DNA from: Amaranthus tricolor
Taxonomy: Eukaryota > Streptophyta > Magnoliopsida > Caryophyllales > Amaranthaceae
Length of the DNA stretch: 64,000 bases
Reading direction: 5' to 3'
Assembly (NCBI RefSeq): GCF_026212465.1
Contig: NC_080063.1
Coordinates: 4,389,844-4,453,843 of the forward strand
The position numbers were made by a program, and so were the translations under genes. The notes beneath the pieces are model-generated. The model saw only the letters and a list, made by a program, of their open reading frames with translations, had not been told where the DNA came from and ran no database searches. Positions 1-12,482 of the stretch are shown here, piece by piece. Numbering within the stretch: position 1 is the first letter of the stretch; each line of letters starts with the position of its first letter.

Positions 1-1190
1 CTCAATTTGTAAGTCTAGATCATTTGTATCCATTTTCACTCCCGTACTCCAGGTTTTCGCCCTTTTATAGTCTCTTGAGCGCCAACTTTCGATCTTCCTA
101 AATGGTTTGGTAATACCCTTAATGATTGCAACTCCTAAAACCTTTTTTATATCTATGTATCGAATTATATCCCTTAAGGTATGCCCACTCATCCATCGAA
201 CAATACTCCTATCTTACTACTGTGATCCTTTCTAAAAGCCCAACATTGAAATCAATATAGTAGTGTTGGTCTAATTATCGCTTGATAAACTTGCCCTTTA
301 ACTTAAAGGATGCACTTCGATCACTTAATATCCCAATAGTTGCTCTCCTTTTTTGCACTTACTTTTTATTCTATAGTTCACATCTTGTTGGATCTGCTAC
401 CATGAAATATTGACCAAAAGTATTTAAGTATTCATTTGGAGCAATTTCTTTCTCTTCAAGCTTTAAAGTGCTCTCGTTTTCTCGTTATTTTGGCTATAGT
501 TACACTCCATGAACTCTATCTGGCTCCGACTTAATTTGAAACCTCATGACACAAGCTCTTGTCTTTCATCATTTTAAATTACCATTTATCCCTCTCTGGT
601 TTCATCTACCAAACAATGTCACCAGCAAACAATATGCACTTGGCATGTCTCATTGTATTGATCAAGTTATCTTATTGAGAACCGCTGCAAAAAGAAAGGG
701 GTTTAGGGTCGAGCCTTGTGGAAGACCTATTATGATTTTAAAATCCTCCGGTTTCCCTCGCATGTCCTAACATTTGTCTTTACTTCTCTTGTACTATATT
801 AATGTATTTTTTGAGAATATTCTTCTTTGTCATTGCCCACCGAAGTATTCTCTTGGTACCTAGTCGTATGCTTTTTCCAAGTCAACAAAAGTCATGTGCA
901 AGTCTCATTTTTTAGCCCTATAGTACTTCGTCATTTGTCTTTTAAGACGAATTGCTTCCATTGTAGATCTCCCTTGCATAATCCAAATTGGTTCTCTGAT
1001 ATGGAGGTACATCTCTTCATACGTATCTTTATCACTTATGAGTTTTATTCCTCGATAGTTTTAGCAATTTTAGACATCTCCGTTGTTCTTGTAAATGGGC
1101 ACTAGAGTACTTCTCCGGTCATTGGGCATTTTACTTGTCCTCCAAATATTGTTGAACAGATCAATAAGACAAAATGTGATAATATACTCC
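1..1190 (-). mobile_element. Degenerate RTE-type LINE, reverse transcriptase and C-terminal part
   Basis: Read on the minus strand in several frames, this is the 3' half of a plant non-LTR retrotransposon ORF. From high to low coordinates one meets the segment ending in VPIYKNNGDV (about 1075-1100), a NQFGFM(P)GRSTMEAI-like stretch (about 930-995), the RT motif FVDLEKAYD (about 861-895, catalytic Asp), IIGLPQGSTLNPF (about 690-750), and the active-site box read as FAGDI where the family has FADDI (about 614-640). A C-terminal region resembling RPALLYG.ECWA and LRWM.GHT lies at about 170-300. Stops and frameshifts are spread throughout, and one active-site Asp is Gly, so it cannot be active. 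Homology begins near 1190, so the copy is 5' truncated; its 3' end lies left of the window. The RTE assignment is from family memory. Confidence 0.85.
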
Positions 1191-1421
1191 TGTAATTTAT
1201 GGCAATTGCAAAACACCCCTTTAAGTCGAATTCCAAACTTATCAGTTGATCTTGTATAGGCACGATGTAAATTCAGAAATTTGTTTAACCTCACTGTAAA
1301 CTTGATTCTGGAAATTGTTTGTTTAGTAGATAAATGGGGCTCAAAGTTAAGGACGTTGTTATTCAACTAGAGTTTTGTGATTGATTGAAGATCTCAAACT
1401 TAATGAATCACACAGTTAAAG

Positions 1422-1670
1422 TATTAGGTCGTGACAATTCGTCACATAATTTTCACCGTGGCCCACTCGTGTGGACACGAGAGACCTATGGGCTTGAGCC
1501 TACAAATCCACGAGTCAAGAGCGTTGACTTGCACATACACTTGGTGAGGTTCATTATTTCCCAAAACCATATGGTAGTAGGAAGATTAGCTCACCCACTA
1601 TATATGCAAGTTAACAACCCATTATTTTATTGATGTGGGATCTTGTCTCACATGTGAAGTATTTCCAACA
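1422..1670 (-). mobile_element. Solo LTR of a TRIM retrotransposon (same family as 7023-7590)
   Basis: A 249-bp segment nearly identical in layout to the two LTRs of the TRIM at 7023-7590. On the minus strand it starts TGTTGGAAATAC and ends CCTAATA. It is flanked on both sides by the same 5-bp word TAAAG (1417-1421 and 1671-1675), which is a perfect target-site duplication. One LTR with intact duplication is the signature of LTR-LTR recombination that removed the internal domain. The protein-like reading frames across it are incidental. Confidence 0.9.
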
Positions 1671-2100
1671 TAAAGCACATTTGAGACAACTCAGATGGCA
1701 ATTTAGATGAGTGCGCAGGGAAAAACCATTTGTTGGAGGGAAAACAAGAGAAGAAGAGAGTTGATGTTGACATCTTCATCAGAAGAGGGGGAGGAGAGGG
1801 AAATGTGGTGATTGGGAGCATTATGGATTTTGGTGATGTTTTCATCAGCAGAAGGGTCAACAGTGGGATATCAACGTGAGGAAAGAGTAAGAATTTAGTT
1901 GATCGTTTTGAGGAAAACACTATATATAGTTAAAGGAAGATAAGTCCTTGTATACTCAAAAGGATTTTCTTTGAAGCCATGTTAAACTGTGTTTGCCATT
2001 GATGATGAACTTGAAGCCTGAGAAAGTTATTGTCTATATATTACAATGGTAAAAGAGAGAAATGAAATTGAGTAGAAAATAGAAGAATACCTACTATTGT
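1671..2100. other. Intergenic stretch, no gene recognised
   Basis: A purine-rich plus strand (about 1690-1810) gives a minus-strand open frame rich in Ser, Pro and Leu, but no family, start context or splice structure supports it. Nothing else is recognisable. Confidence 0.5.
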
Positions 2101-2103
2101 TAA

Positions 2104-2425
2104 CACTATGTTTGGATAGTATATTAGGAGAGAAAATAAGGAAAGGGAAGGGAAGGTAAACAGAAGGAAAGGAAAGGAAGGGGAGGGGTAAGGAAGGAGA
2201 GTGTACCTGTTTGTTTAGAAGGAAAGAGAAGTAAAACGGAAAGAAAATGAGTACATTTTCCCTCCAAATTTTTTCACTTTAGGAGCGATCGTATTCTTAA
2301 AAAAGTTTTCTATGTTTTTCCTCCAAACCCCTCCCCTCTCTTTTTGTTATCCAAATAATAGGTCTTCCATCCTTTTAAATTTCCCTTCTTCCTTTCCCTC
2401 TATTTCTCTCTATGCAAACATAGTG
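2104..2425. mobile_element. Tourist-like (PIF/Harbinger-type) MITE
   Basis: A 322-bp non-coding element with terminal inverted repeats. The left end reads CACTATGTTTGGATAG and the right end, reverse-complemented, reads CACTATGTTTGCATAG. It is bounded by the trinucleotide TAA at 2101-2103 and again at 2426-2428, the 3-bp target duplication expected for PIF/Harbinger insertions. The interior is polypurine on the left and polypyrimidine on the right, so the whole unit folds back. No transposase is encoded. Confidence 0.8.
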
Positions 2426-2428
2426 TAA

Positions 2429-4440
2429 GGGAGGTGGGTGCATTTTAGAAATGGTCCATTCATTATTGGGTTCGGAAAAACTCAGTTGAACTATATTGGA
2501 CGAATACACGATAGTTGGATTATTCTAGTCAATTTTTTCCTTTACAAAGGAACATTGATTAGCTATTTACTTATTTACCTTTGCTTATTACTATTCATAT
2601 GGGAGGATATGAATGATCTCAAATATCAACTAACAGTCCCTTTTATATAATCTTTGTTTATCACACGTAACTGATCTTATAATTGATTAAAACGTCTGAA
2701 GGTCTGCTAAGTCAGAGGAGAAACGATTGCAGAACAAAAAAGCGGCATCACAGAAGAAGGCTTTTCGACGAAGCAAGGATAGTTGGGACTGAATTCACGA
2801 TAAGAAATCTCGAGTGCGTTGTCACATGAAAAAGTGAAAGGTACTTATTTATTCTTGTTGATTAGAAAATTACCTGGATTATTATGATCAGTACATTTCA
2901 TCCCGATCACCGGTGAAAGAAAAAAAAGTTCCCTTCTAGAAGTGATGGAGTTCATAAATATCTGCTCATTGTGGTTTGTGGATATGAAAAGAATTAGGTA
3001 GGGTTAGTTGATGGTTTCTTCATGTAACATCACAGTTTACAACCGTCCATTTTGGAAATGTTGTTTCCAGTTAAAGAATACAACAGAATTATTCGACATT
3101 CTTTTGATTTAAGTTTCCAGTTCCGTCTGATCTTATCTTTAATAACGGAATATGTCGGGTCGTTATATATTGCTATTGACAAGTTGGCGATGTCCACTAT
3201 TTTTTTATACTAAAATTAAAATTTAGGTTGCCAGCAATTATTTGCATCTCAAATATTTTAGTAAAGTGGTGTACCTAACATTATTTGGCTCGCCTTATAT
3301 GTAAGACCGTCACATCATTAGTCCATTTCTCTAATTACAAATTGTTATATGAGACCGTCTTCCAAGAGACGCGCCTCATATATGGTTCAAATAATCCATT
3401 TCATACATATTAAGAATATATGCTTTCTTATTTGAAGTCGTCTCACCGAAAAGCAGTCTCTTATGAGAGTAGTTCTTTTCTAATTTATCGCTTTAAGATT
3501 GAAAGTGATTACTTTAACACAGTAAATATATGTAGGTCAGCAAAATAGAGATGATTTTACCATTATACTCTCATTTAAGAATGTGTGAATATTATATAGG
3601 GTATGAATAGGTTTTTGTTCTAAAAGAACAAAGAATGTTCCGCCATTTCTATCTATATTGATTGATTAGTCATGGCTGATGTTACATTTAAGCATTTGCT
3701 TGTTTGTGTGAAAGACTTTTCTTGTGGACCTTTGGGTAGTGTAATTTGATGCAAGCCGTAAAGTTTTTCATTATGTCTAGATTATTTTAGAATAAGAACA
3801 ATATTTGTCTAAGAATTTAAAGAATAAGAATACTATTCTCAAGTATTATCTTAGATGCTTTAGCTTAAGGGCTAAGTTGAGGATAAATTTGTAACCTTAC
3901 ATCAGCACTGTATCATATACCTTGACCGGAGTCATAGTCTGAAAATAAGGTCGTATTGTATTGCATTAGCCGCATTGTAATTGTTTTGTAAAAACTAACT
4001 AATATATTACCTGATCGGGCCTGGTGTTAACATATAAAATAACCACATTTTTGGTCGTTTCAAGGAACATCTCATGTGCTCGGCCATTATTCAATGTTAC
4101 TGTATTACTCTTGTTACCGCATCACCGTGATGGGGACCATCTCCACATTTTTTGCACTATGCTTAGAGCAAAGCCGTTGGGCGGGGGCGGGTTGTACACA
4201 ACTGATTGTCCACATATTTGGGCCATCTGCTCCGGGCACGTAGATTTTTAGTTTTTATGTGGTAAAATCTCTTTAAATTACCATTTATAAATCATAGCGG
4301 GATTAACATCCCTAGTTCAACTAATTCTTGAATGTTTTTGATTAGCTTGTATCTATTTAAAATAGACTCAATGACTTGATATTACCCAATCTTGTTATCA
4401 ATTCACCTTTGATTTGACTTTATAATGAATTTAAAATTAT
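2429..4440. other. A+T-rich intergenic DNA with a short Lys/Arg-rich open segment
   Basis: No convincing gene. At about 2704-2793 a plus-strand frame reads SAKSEEKRLQNKKA and continues to a stop after a basic tail; it could be a decayed terminal exon but I do not recognise it. A MITE-like fragment with paired GAGACCGTC words lies at 3340-3595 and is listed separately. A G+C-richer patch at 4130-4240 is unexplained. Confidence 0.4.
3340..3595. repeat. MITE-like repeat of the AGACCGTCT family, copy 1
   Basis: The left part carries ATGAGACCGTCTTCCAAGAG and the right part carries a TAGAGATGATTTTACCATTA-like end followed by CATTTAAGAATGTGTGA. The middle has the family's repeated tract built on TTTAAGAT and GTGATTACTTTAA. 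The same architecture recurs at 5430-5580, 35444-35700, 42306-42463 and 56607-56805, so this is a dispersed family. Copy boundaries are approximate because the ends have diverged. Confidence 0.55.
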
Positions 4441-4467
4441 TAAAAAAAAAAAAAAAAAAAAAAAAAA
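4441..4467 (+). repeat. Poly-A tract
   Basis: A run of about 26 adenines. It could be the tail of a retroposed sequence lying to the left, but no SINE or LINE body was recognised in front of it. Confidence 0.6.
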
Positions 4468-7017
4468 CAATATAACAATAGCCAAAGATAAGGTGGTGAT
4501 TACTCCTACATTTCCGTCCTTCATATTGCTACATTTCTATCTTCTAAATGAGAAATTTTAGTGGAAATTTAGCACTTTAATTGAAAAAGACAAATCTATT
4601 GTACTCCTATCATTTATCTTAAATATTTGGGGATTTTTATTAATATCAGTAGGACAAGTATGTGGAGAAGCTACCTCCACTATCTCAATGAATTGAATTC
4701 ATTAATCAATCTTATTCTGCCTTTTTGGGGTGCCTCAACTGGCCAACTCTCAAACAATTTGCGCCTTTGCTTTTTTAAGGAAATACCCTTTAACAACATT
4801 TTGTGCGGGAGATGAGGCACGTGAAAAAAACAAACTCAATAAAATTGAGTTGTATATGTACGAAAGAAGAAGCTAAAAGTACAACTACGCAAGAAATAGA
4901 GGTGTAAATGGACGATATCTGATATTCAACCCATGTGAAATACTTTTGATTTTTTATCAATGAAAATATAATTGAATATTTAGTTTTTTTGAATTTGATA
5001 TTTCATATCATATAATTTTGTTATTTTCTCTAAAATTTTATAGAAAAAGAAATTTCTATTAAAAACTTTATTTATCTATGTTAAATTATTATCGTGTAAT
5101 ATATTATGACTCTGACATACTTGGTATATTAATATATTATACGTTAGAAATAATCTTGTGTTGATTCGGAAGTATTGGAGTGGGATGAAAGAAACAACTC
5201 CTTTCGAAGTGTTCACAAAGTTGTGAACGTACTGTACATATATCAGTGCTCCGTTCTTTCTTTAAATTTGTTATATTGTGCAATGCCATAAATCAAAATG
5301 TAGTTTTTTAAGTGTAATGTTTTAACACTAAAGAGATAGAATTACTTCTTTGTTATTTTAATTTTCATAACTAACAATCATGTTTATGACCAATGAGGAA
5401 AATATCAGTTGTAAGGACTATTTAATTAAATGAGTTTATAGTTTATTTTTTTAAGTAATCACTTTAAGGTCATAAGTAATTACTTTAAAGTAACTAATCA
5501 CTTTAAAACAATAAATATACATCAAATAAATTTAATGGATATGATCTCATCATGAGATCATCTCATTTGAGAATTTGTGAGTACCCAAATGGTTTTAGTG
5601 TGTACATTTACTTGGTATAGAGGAGCACTATAATTAGAATATGTAATTTCTTGGAAGCAGCATTAGATTTTTTTTTTTTTTATGGCGTGTATTGTAGTTG
5701 TACATGGTTTAACGCTGATAAGTGATAAGATTGATAGATAAGTGATATTGGAAATTTACTTTTAAAGTCTAAAGTCATCGCTTAACCGTGTATGTTGAAT
5801 ATGTGGATGCTTTATCATCTTTTGCAAACCTCTCTACGATTTCAAACATGCATACTATGTATATTGCCTAGATCTTCCGCTGTCATGAAGCCAAGAGAAA
5901 CGAGATGAAAATAATTTTTGTAGGGTAGTAAGAAAGACGAAAAAAAAAAAAAAGTAAATGTATGTGGTAATTCAAAATCAAAAAAATAATATGAATTATA
6001 ACTAAAAATAGAAATTATATAAATTTAATAAAATAAACTAAAAAAATAAGTAAAGTTCATGGGAAGTTGTGGGTCATACTCATATCCAAACATCACAATT
6101 GTTTCATGTAAAGTGTACTTTTAGTTCATACAAAATCTTAATTATTGATTTTATTTGATAGAAGTTTAAATATTAATAAATTGTTAAACATAGGAATTTA
6201 AAAAAACTTTTAAAATTTTGAAATTATGACAAATGTTTTTTTTTTATTATTATTCTATAGAAACGTTATATAATCTCATACATCCAAGAAAAGAATTAGA
6301 AGAACAACAAATAAAAATAATATATTTGATATAATTTTTTATGAGTGATTTCAGCTTATAAAATTATTTTTAGATGTTGCCTATCATATGGAGAGGATGC
6401 TAGACGTCAAAAATGTCATATTATAGTAGTTTAGTTTAGTGGATGAAACTAGATTAATTCTTACTAATTACCATCTAGAGGAAGGACTATCTCCCCTTCT
6501 CTTTACAGTGTTACCTCAATTTTAAAATGTCAAAATAGTACTCCTAAAAGAGAAGTAGGGATGACATTTAGATCCAATTACATTCTACTAGATTTGATCT
6601 GAGGAAAAAAAATGATTCGAACCCAAGATAAATTTCATTCTAAGTTCGATAATATATTTAGATTCCAAATTGGAGTTGAATCGGAGGTGGATCTTAGAAA
6701 AAATCCGATAATTCAACTTAAATCCTACTTCGATTTCAACTCAATCCAATATTCGACTCTGACTTAACCTAATATTTAAGTGTATAGTTTATTTTATATA
6801 AATTTTTATATTTTAATGTTGATGATAGAGACATAATAATGTGCTTATGTTATGCAAATTTTTCTATTTATAAGTTCTTACCAAATCTGACAAATCAATT
6901 AGAGAACAGCAGACTCATAATTGATCAAGTTTGATTTATCAAGGATTACAAAAATTCATCATCAAAGAAAGTTAGATGAATTAAGTGAAACAACTTTAAT
7001 CAATGGGGTTAAAAGGG
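4468..7017. other. A+T-rich intergenic DNA without recognised genes
   Basis: Mostly homopolymer-rich A+T sequence. Contains one degenerate MITE-family copy (listed at 5430) and, at about 6560-6780, a repeated GATCCAATTA/TTCGACTCT-type tract that looks like low-grade dispersed repeat. Nothing coding was seen. Confidence 0.5.
5430..5580. repeat. MITE-like repeat of the AGACCGTCT family, copy 2 (degenerate)
   Basis: Contains the family core AAGTAATCACTTTAAGGTCA repeated twice with variations, the word AATAAATATACAT, and the right end ATGAGATCATCTCATTTGAG followed by AATTTGTGAG. This matches the right half of the copy at 35444-35700. The left end is not clear. Confidence 0.5.
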
Positions 7018-7022
7018 TTAAC

Positions 7023-7590
7023 TATTATGTCGTGACGATTTCGTCACATAATCTCACCGTAGCCTATTTGTGTAGACACGGGACACTTATGGGGTCAGGC
7101 CCACAAACCCACTGGTCAAGAGCATTGACTTGCACATACACTTGGTGAGATTCATTGTTTTCCCAAAACCATATGGTAGTAGGAGGATTAGCTCACCCAA
7201 TATAAATGCAGTTCATAACCTACTATTTTATCAATATGGGATCTTGTCTCACATATGAAATATTTTCAACACTTCCCCTCACATGTGAGCCACATCATAT
7301 CAGGAACCACCTTCGGCTCTGTCATATTAGGCCGTGACAATTCGTCACACAATCTCACAGTGGCCCACTCGTGTGGACATGCCCACTCGTGTGGACATGG
7401 GACACCCGTGGGCTCGGACCTACAATCCCACGGGTCAAGAGCATTGACTTGCACATACACTTGATGAGGTTTATTGTTTCCCAAAACCATATGATAGTCA
7501 GAGGATTAACTCATCCAATATATATGCAAGTCCACAACCTACTATCTTATCGATGTGAGATTTTGTCTCATAAGTGAAGTATTTCCATCA
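7023..7590 (-). mobile_element. Complete TRIM retrotransposon with perfect target duplication
   Basis: Two direct repeats of about 250-266 bp (7325-7590 as 5' LTR and 7023-7271 as 3' LTR on the minus strand) flank a 53-bp internal segment. On the minus strand the LTR begins TGTTG/TGATG and ends TAATA. The internal segment opens with TGACAGAGCC, a diverged form of the tRNA-iMet primer site TGGTATCAGAGCC, and ends with the polypurine tract GTGAGGGGAAG. The flanks carry the same word TTAAC (7018-7022 and 7591-7595). It has no coding capacity, as is normal for TRIMs. The 5' LTR has an extra 17-bp direct duplication (GTGTGGACAT repeats near 7370-7400), which explains its greater length. Confidence 0.92.
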
Positions 7591-7595
7591 TTAAC

Positions 7596-9707
7596 AGTTC
7601 AATAAAAACATAAGTTAAATTATCTAGTAAAAAAGTTTTGATCGACGACTATATACACATTATATTTTGTTTATCAATTTGACAAGATATTCTGGTAATA
7701 ATTACACACAAGACTCATGATAGACCCAATCTAAAATATCATACTTAAAATCTGTTCAAACATCTAAAATTTCGAATATATAAATCTATGTATAATGAGT
7801 TATAATAATCATTTAGCAAAGCTCAATGAATATTTCATTTTAAGGAAAGCAAATAACTACTTATTTAAAAGTTATAGTTACGATGAATTAATGTATTAGT
7901 TAAAAAGTAAAAATATTTTTAAAAAAATGGCATAATTTGACTCCGCTAGAAATACGAAGTTGAATGCCATGAAATCCAACTGTAAATAAAAAATGGAGGC
8001 AAAAAAAAATCCGAATTTTATTTAAAGTAAACTAAAACTTGCATAATTCGATCGGACTCAAGTCACTCTCATTCCATCATAACAGGTAGTAAACACTATA
8101 AACTCATAGCGTACAAGTCAAGTAAAGGCGTATCAATTAGGCAATTACTGTGTCTGTTCCAATAAATTTACAAGAATTTTCATTTTAGTTAGTCTTTTAA
8201 ATTTGTTTTTTTTTTAAAATTTTTTTTTATTTTGATACAATTTCATTACTTTTATATTTTATATTTCAAAATAATTATAGCACTTTAATCTATTTATAAA
8301 TTTAGCTTCTTAATATTTATGTCATTTAAAAATAAGTAAATTTATTGAAAAGGAATAGCACATTTATTTTCAAAAAAGAGAAGAAAATTATTCTCGTGTG
8401 TTGGGCCCTTTTAAAAAGCGTGGTCAGTCAGTAGAACTAGTTTTGTCCATTCTTACAAAAGAAGTTTTCCTCCACAACAAAGAATATTCAACTCTCAGTC
8501 TCTACATTTATTTCTTTAGACTTTGGTTTTCATTCACATTCTAATTGTATTCACTAAAAGTTTTCTATAAATCCAGATTACTTTACTGTTCATTAATCTA
8601 ATACTTTTTTCTATTTTATTGACTGTTTACGCAATTTAATTTATTATTTTGATTATTTATATGGAAGTACTATACTATTTACATTCAAAAATTTTAAAAA
8701 AATTTAATATAATGAAGATATACAATCTGACGAAATAAAAAAACTCACTTGACTGCATTTTTTTACATATTAGCCATTATATATAAATAAAGCTTGAGCG
8801 AGAAATAATACCAATAATCGTGATGTAACAAGTATTTCAAAACAAAAAAAAGTAATAATAAGTATTTTTCAATGATTGTAATTAATTGTACTTATTAAGT
8901 AAAATACTAACTATTTTATTACTTTTAAGATTACACTAAAAATTTTAGTTCTAATATATCTTAGTGTTGTATGAACTTGTAGTTTTAATCTAAAATTAAT
9001 AGTGTGGACGAAATCCATATAAGAGTTTATATTGTATTCATTAACCATGCACCACTTTGCGTTTGTATTTTAGATTAGAAATACGCGTAATGTAATCATA
9101 ATTGGGATTATTGCTTATTATGTTAATTCGTCTTTTCCCAAATTTAAGGTGCTTCATGAATGATAATAAGCAACCAGATGATTCTAATCGGATTATTCTT
9201 CCATCTTAAGTAAAATATAAAGTACTTCTATTATTGAGTAAATATATTTAATATCCGGATATCAAATAAATTGATAATATCAACTAAATTAAATGTTAAT
9301 TATGTACGATATTGACTAATAATAATTTTAACCACTCAATAGTACTATTTTTTTTATTTTAGTTTGTTTTAATGATCGTGATTAATTTTTTTTTTGTGCT
9401 AGTCGATCACCTTTATTCTTTAAATCCCATTTACTTACTTATTCATTTATCTATCTCAACCATTAATCACTTATTTCTATATTCAATTTGTTTCTTTTGT
9501 CTTATTTTTTAATTTAATTTTACTTTTAATTAATTTTCAATAGAAAAACCAAATTGCGCTATTTGAAAGGAATACATGGAGTATTTCCTTTGATTTTGAT
9601 ACATTGTTTTAATTAAAAAATAGGTCTACCAATGACAGGACTAAATTTTAAAAAGTCTAAAATACATAAATCTGTATGCAAGCGAAATTTGAGTGAAAAT
9701 TTTACAA
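7596..9707. other. A+T-rich intergenic DNA without recognised genes
   Basis: No reading frame, RNA gene or element end could be supported. The sequence consists of homopolymers and short A+T repeats. Confidence 0.5.
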
Positions 9708-9715
9708 ATCATAAG

Positions 9716-10000
9716 CAGGGCTGTTTCTAGGATAATTTTGAAGTGCAATTACCTAGGACCTAATTTATGACAGGGACCAAATTGTGTTAGTTCTTTCTAT
9801 TAAAAGTCAATTCTTTAATTATATTTTTTTATTTTATCATTATATGATCTTAAATTCGTATATTTATTTGACGTTAATGTGATGAAAAAAAAAGATAAAT
9901 TATATGATGCATAGTTGAAGAAAAAAACTAAAACTTTATTTGTATAAGGGCCTCTTTTTATTCTTCGCCTAGGGTTCAAAAATTATCAAAAACGGCACTG
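9716..10000. mobile_element. hAT-type MITE
   Basis: The 285-bp element starts CAGGGCTGTTTCTAGGATAA and, on the reverse strand from its right end, CAGTGCCGTTTTTGATAATT, so the terminal inverted repeats share about 26 positions. The flanking 8-bp words ATCATAAG (9708-9715) and ATGACAAG (10001-10008) agree at 6 of 8 positions, as expected of an old hAT target duplication. A diverged relative lies at 56509-56959. Confidence 0.75.
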
Positions 10001-10008
10001 ATGACAAG

Positions 10009-11035
10009 CGTTTAAACTTTAATTAGGTTAGTTTTAAAATGAGAGGACTAAATTTAAAAGCCTTGGCCTATTAGTTATAAAATAAATAACTTTAATTATT
10101 TATATATTTTTTAAGTTGTCATTATGTAATATTCTTTTCATCTTACTCATCATGCTATATTCTGATTTTAATATCTAACATTTAAATTCATTTGCGTAAT
10201 TTATGTATCTTCGACTTGGTAAAATGTTAAAATATTATCCTAACTTATAATAACTAATATGATATAGAGAGAAATTAAATTTACAGCGATAAAAATCACT
10301 TATATTCAAAAATAATAATTAACTTTGTTTATTAGGACATTACCAACAAAAGGGGAGACATACAAACTAAGGAATTAGGTAAATAAAAACTTTTTTTACC
10401 AAAATAAAGCAATTTTAATAAACAAAAGTATTACAAAAAATTGATTGGGACTTGGGAGCAACACCCTCCTCCTCGCCTAAAAAATTTAGCCACCAAAAAC
10501 AGCAACCATTTCTCATCAAGTTATCAACCAACAAAACTTCATTCATAGTTTCTTTTGTTTATTATTCAAGATCTGTATTACTTACATAACATTGACTTAG
10601 CGCCTAACCAGCTAACCTTATTAAAAAGGTATGTCATATTTTCATTGACAAATTTATAAAAGCAGAGAATAATGATATAATTTATACAACTTGCACAAAA
10701 ATTAGGATACTATGGTAGTGCTCTCCCTAGCAATTAGAATTTTCTCTATTGACCAAAAATAATTTTACTCTTTTTATCTCTTTTACTTTTGCTACAAAAT
10801 ATATAAAAAATTTTACTTTGAATTTTGTAACTTAACAGAAGCAAAGTGATTGTTAATTTAATTCCTAGGTATCTTAGAGAGAGTATACTCAAGAAGAACA
10901 TCACATTTCTTTTCAAACTACTCCCAAAATAAAATTTATATTTACATTCTTAATTATTTTGTCGATAAACAAAAAAACCAAAAAACAAATAACCCAAAGA
11001 AAAAAAATATCCTTCACGATCACGAACTTTAAAAC
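10009..11035. other. Intergenic DNA downstream of the DUF1442 gene
   Basis: A+T-rich sequence with no supportable feature. The part nearest 11041 should contain the 3' untranslated region of the minus-strand gene, but I could not place a polyadenylation signal with confidence. Confidence 0.5.
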
Positions 11036-11040
11036 ATGTT

Positions 11041-12169
11041 TTAATACGTTCGTATGACGTGCTCTTCGCCTGAAATTCGATCGACATGTCTAATCCAACG
11101 CCTCTTATTACTACTCTTCACGGAATTAATACCGGCGGTAGATCCTAACACGCAAGATGGCGCCACGTGTGCGATATCCAACCCCGGTCCCACAGGAAGA
11201 AAAGCAGTGCGAATCACCCGATACTTTCCTCCATCCAAAACTCCTCTCCAATTAAACGCACACGACGTCGTTTTTGCCTCTGCATTTTTACATACCAAAA
11301 CTGCCCCTCTACTACTCAATCTTGCTAACCTTAGAAACCTGCAAAAGTTTCTTCGCCGACTATCCACTACTAAAAAGTCAACGCCATCAAGCTCTGACAT
11401 GATTTCTTCTGGTTCTCCGATGAGAATCTCCGGCGATGTAATTCCTGTGGTGGATGATGACATAGCATGTAAGTAGTCGTTTCTAGAATGTTCGTCGGGA
11501 ACTATACACACGTGACGACCATCGGTATGTCGTGCGGCGATTGCGAGACCTATGCTTCTTGGAGTGAAGTTTCCGTTCGACCAGGTTTCTACTATCAGTT
11601 TTGAATTCCATCCTGCTGCCATGGCTGATATTAGCTCTGCTACTCCTGATTCTTGGTTTAGTTTACACTGTAATTATTCCAAAATTGACAAAATTGAAAA
11701 GAAAAGAAAGCATATTAGTTTTTGATTGTTGAAAAATGAAGATTTAAATTATCGTAGAGTATTCACATGAAAAAGAGTTGTTCAGCAAAGGATTAGAAAA
11801 GAAAAAAAGAGTTTCATAAATAGATTTCACGTTTTTCGGAAAAAGAAAAGATGAATAAACCTGATCAACATGCTTTTTGAAAATATTCAAAATCCTCCTA
11901 ATTGTTTTATAAAATATAGAACAATCAGGTGGAAAAATTAAATATAAAATCGTTATATACCACAAAACACAAGAATCAAGACGCTTCTAATTTAATTTTA
12001 AAATTTTTTCCTGATAAAATTTATTTGAATTGCAAAATTGTATAGCACCTTCATTGGAAAAGAATTTTAGTTTAAAAAAAAAAGAGAAAGTTAGAAATGA
12101 AGAACTTACAGATTTAACAGTATCAATATAAGCTTTAGAAGCATTATCAGGAGACCAAACCACCTTCAT
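11041..12169 (-). CDS. DUF1442 family protein, two exons, 228 aa
   Basis: Minus-strand gene with exon 1 at 12169-12110 (20 codons) and exon 2 at 11667-11041, ending in TAA; the 442-bp intron has a GTAAGT donor and an ACAG acceptor, phase 0. The protein starts MKVVWSPDNASKAYIDTVKS, then CKLNQESGVAELISAMAAGW and a LIVETWS segment, contains the conserved RHVCIVPDE (about residue 70), GVDFLVVD (about 115) and AVLVCKN segments, and ends with KRRWIRHVD and GEEHVIR. This matches the plant DUF1442 family (such as Arabidopsis At5g62280) along its full usual length of about 225 residues. The family has a class I SAM-methyltransferase-like fold; no reaction is established that I can cite, so substrate and role stay unknown. 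No stop, frameshift or missing block was seen. The N-terminal start is fixed by exon 1, which a single-frame reading would miss. Confidence 0.93.
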
Positions 12170-12419
12170 TTTAATCTTAGATTAAAGATATAAAGAAACA
12201 AATTAATAATCGTTTTCCTCTGATTGATAATCTTATATATGATTGTAGTACTGTAAATTGGTGAAAGATTTTAGTATTGGTAGAGATATTGATGAGAAAG
12301 CTTGTTAAGATTTTAGTAGAAGTTAGAGAGAGAAAGAGGGAGAAAAGTTTGCTTGAGGAATAAGGCAGGAAATGAAAATGGAAAGAAGAGCGAATATTGT
12401 GGGAGTCACCTGAAAGGGG

Positions 12420-12426
12420 TTTTATA
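12420..12426 (-). promoter_or_regulatory. Probable TATA box of the DUF1442 gene
   Basis: On the minus strand this reads TATAAAA, followed 250 bases later by the start codon at 12169. A transcription start about 30 bases downstream (near 12390) would give a 5' untranslated region of about 220 bases rich in TTCT, which is usual for plant genes. Spacing is inferred. Confidence 0.6.
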
Positions 12427-12482
12427 AAGAGAAAGAAAAAGAGAGTTGACAAATTGATGGTGTGTATTGTCTGCCGCAAATC

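Noticed and set aside
7266..7577. Open frames with HSCGHGTPVGSD-type peptides on both strands
   Set aside because: They lie in TRIM LTRs, which carry no genes; the frames follow from shared LTR sequence also at 1422-1670.
11054..11476. 140-codon plus-strand open frame
   Set aside because: It is antisense to exon 2 of the DUF1442 gene, whose minus-strand frame matches a known family throughout.
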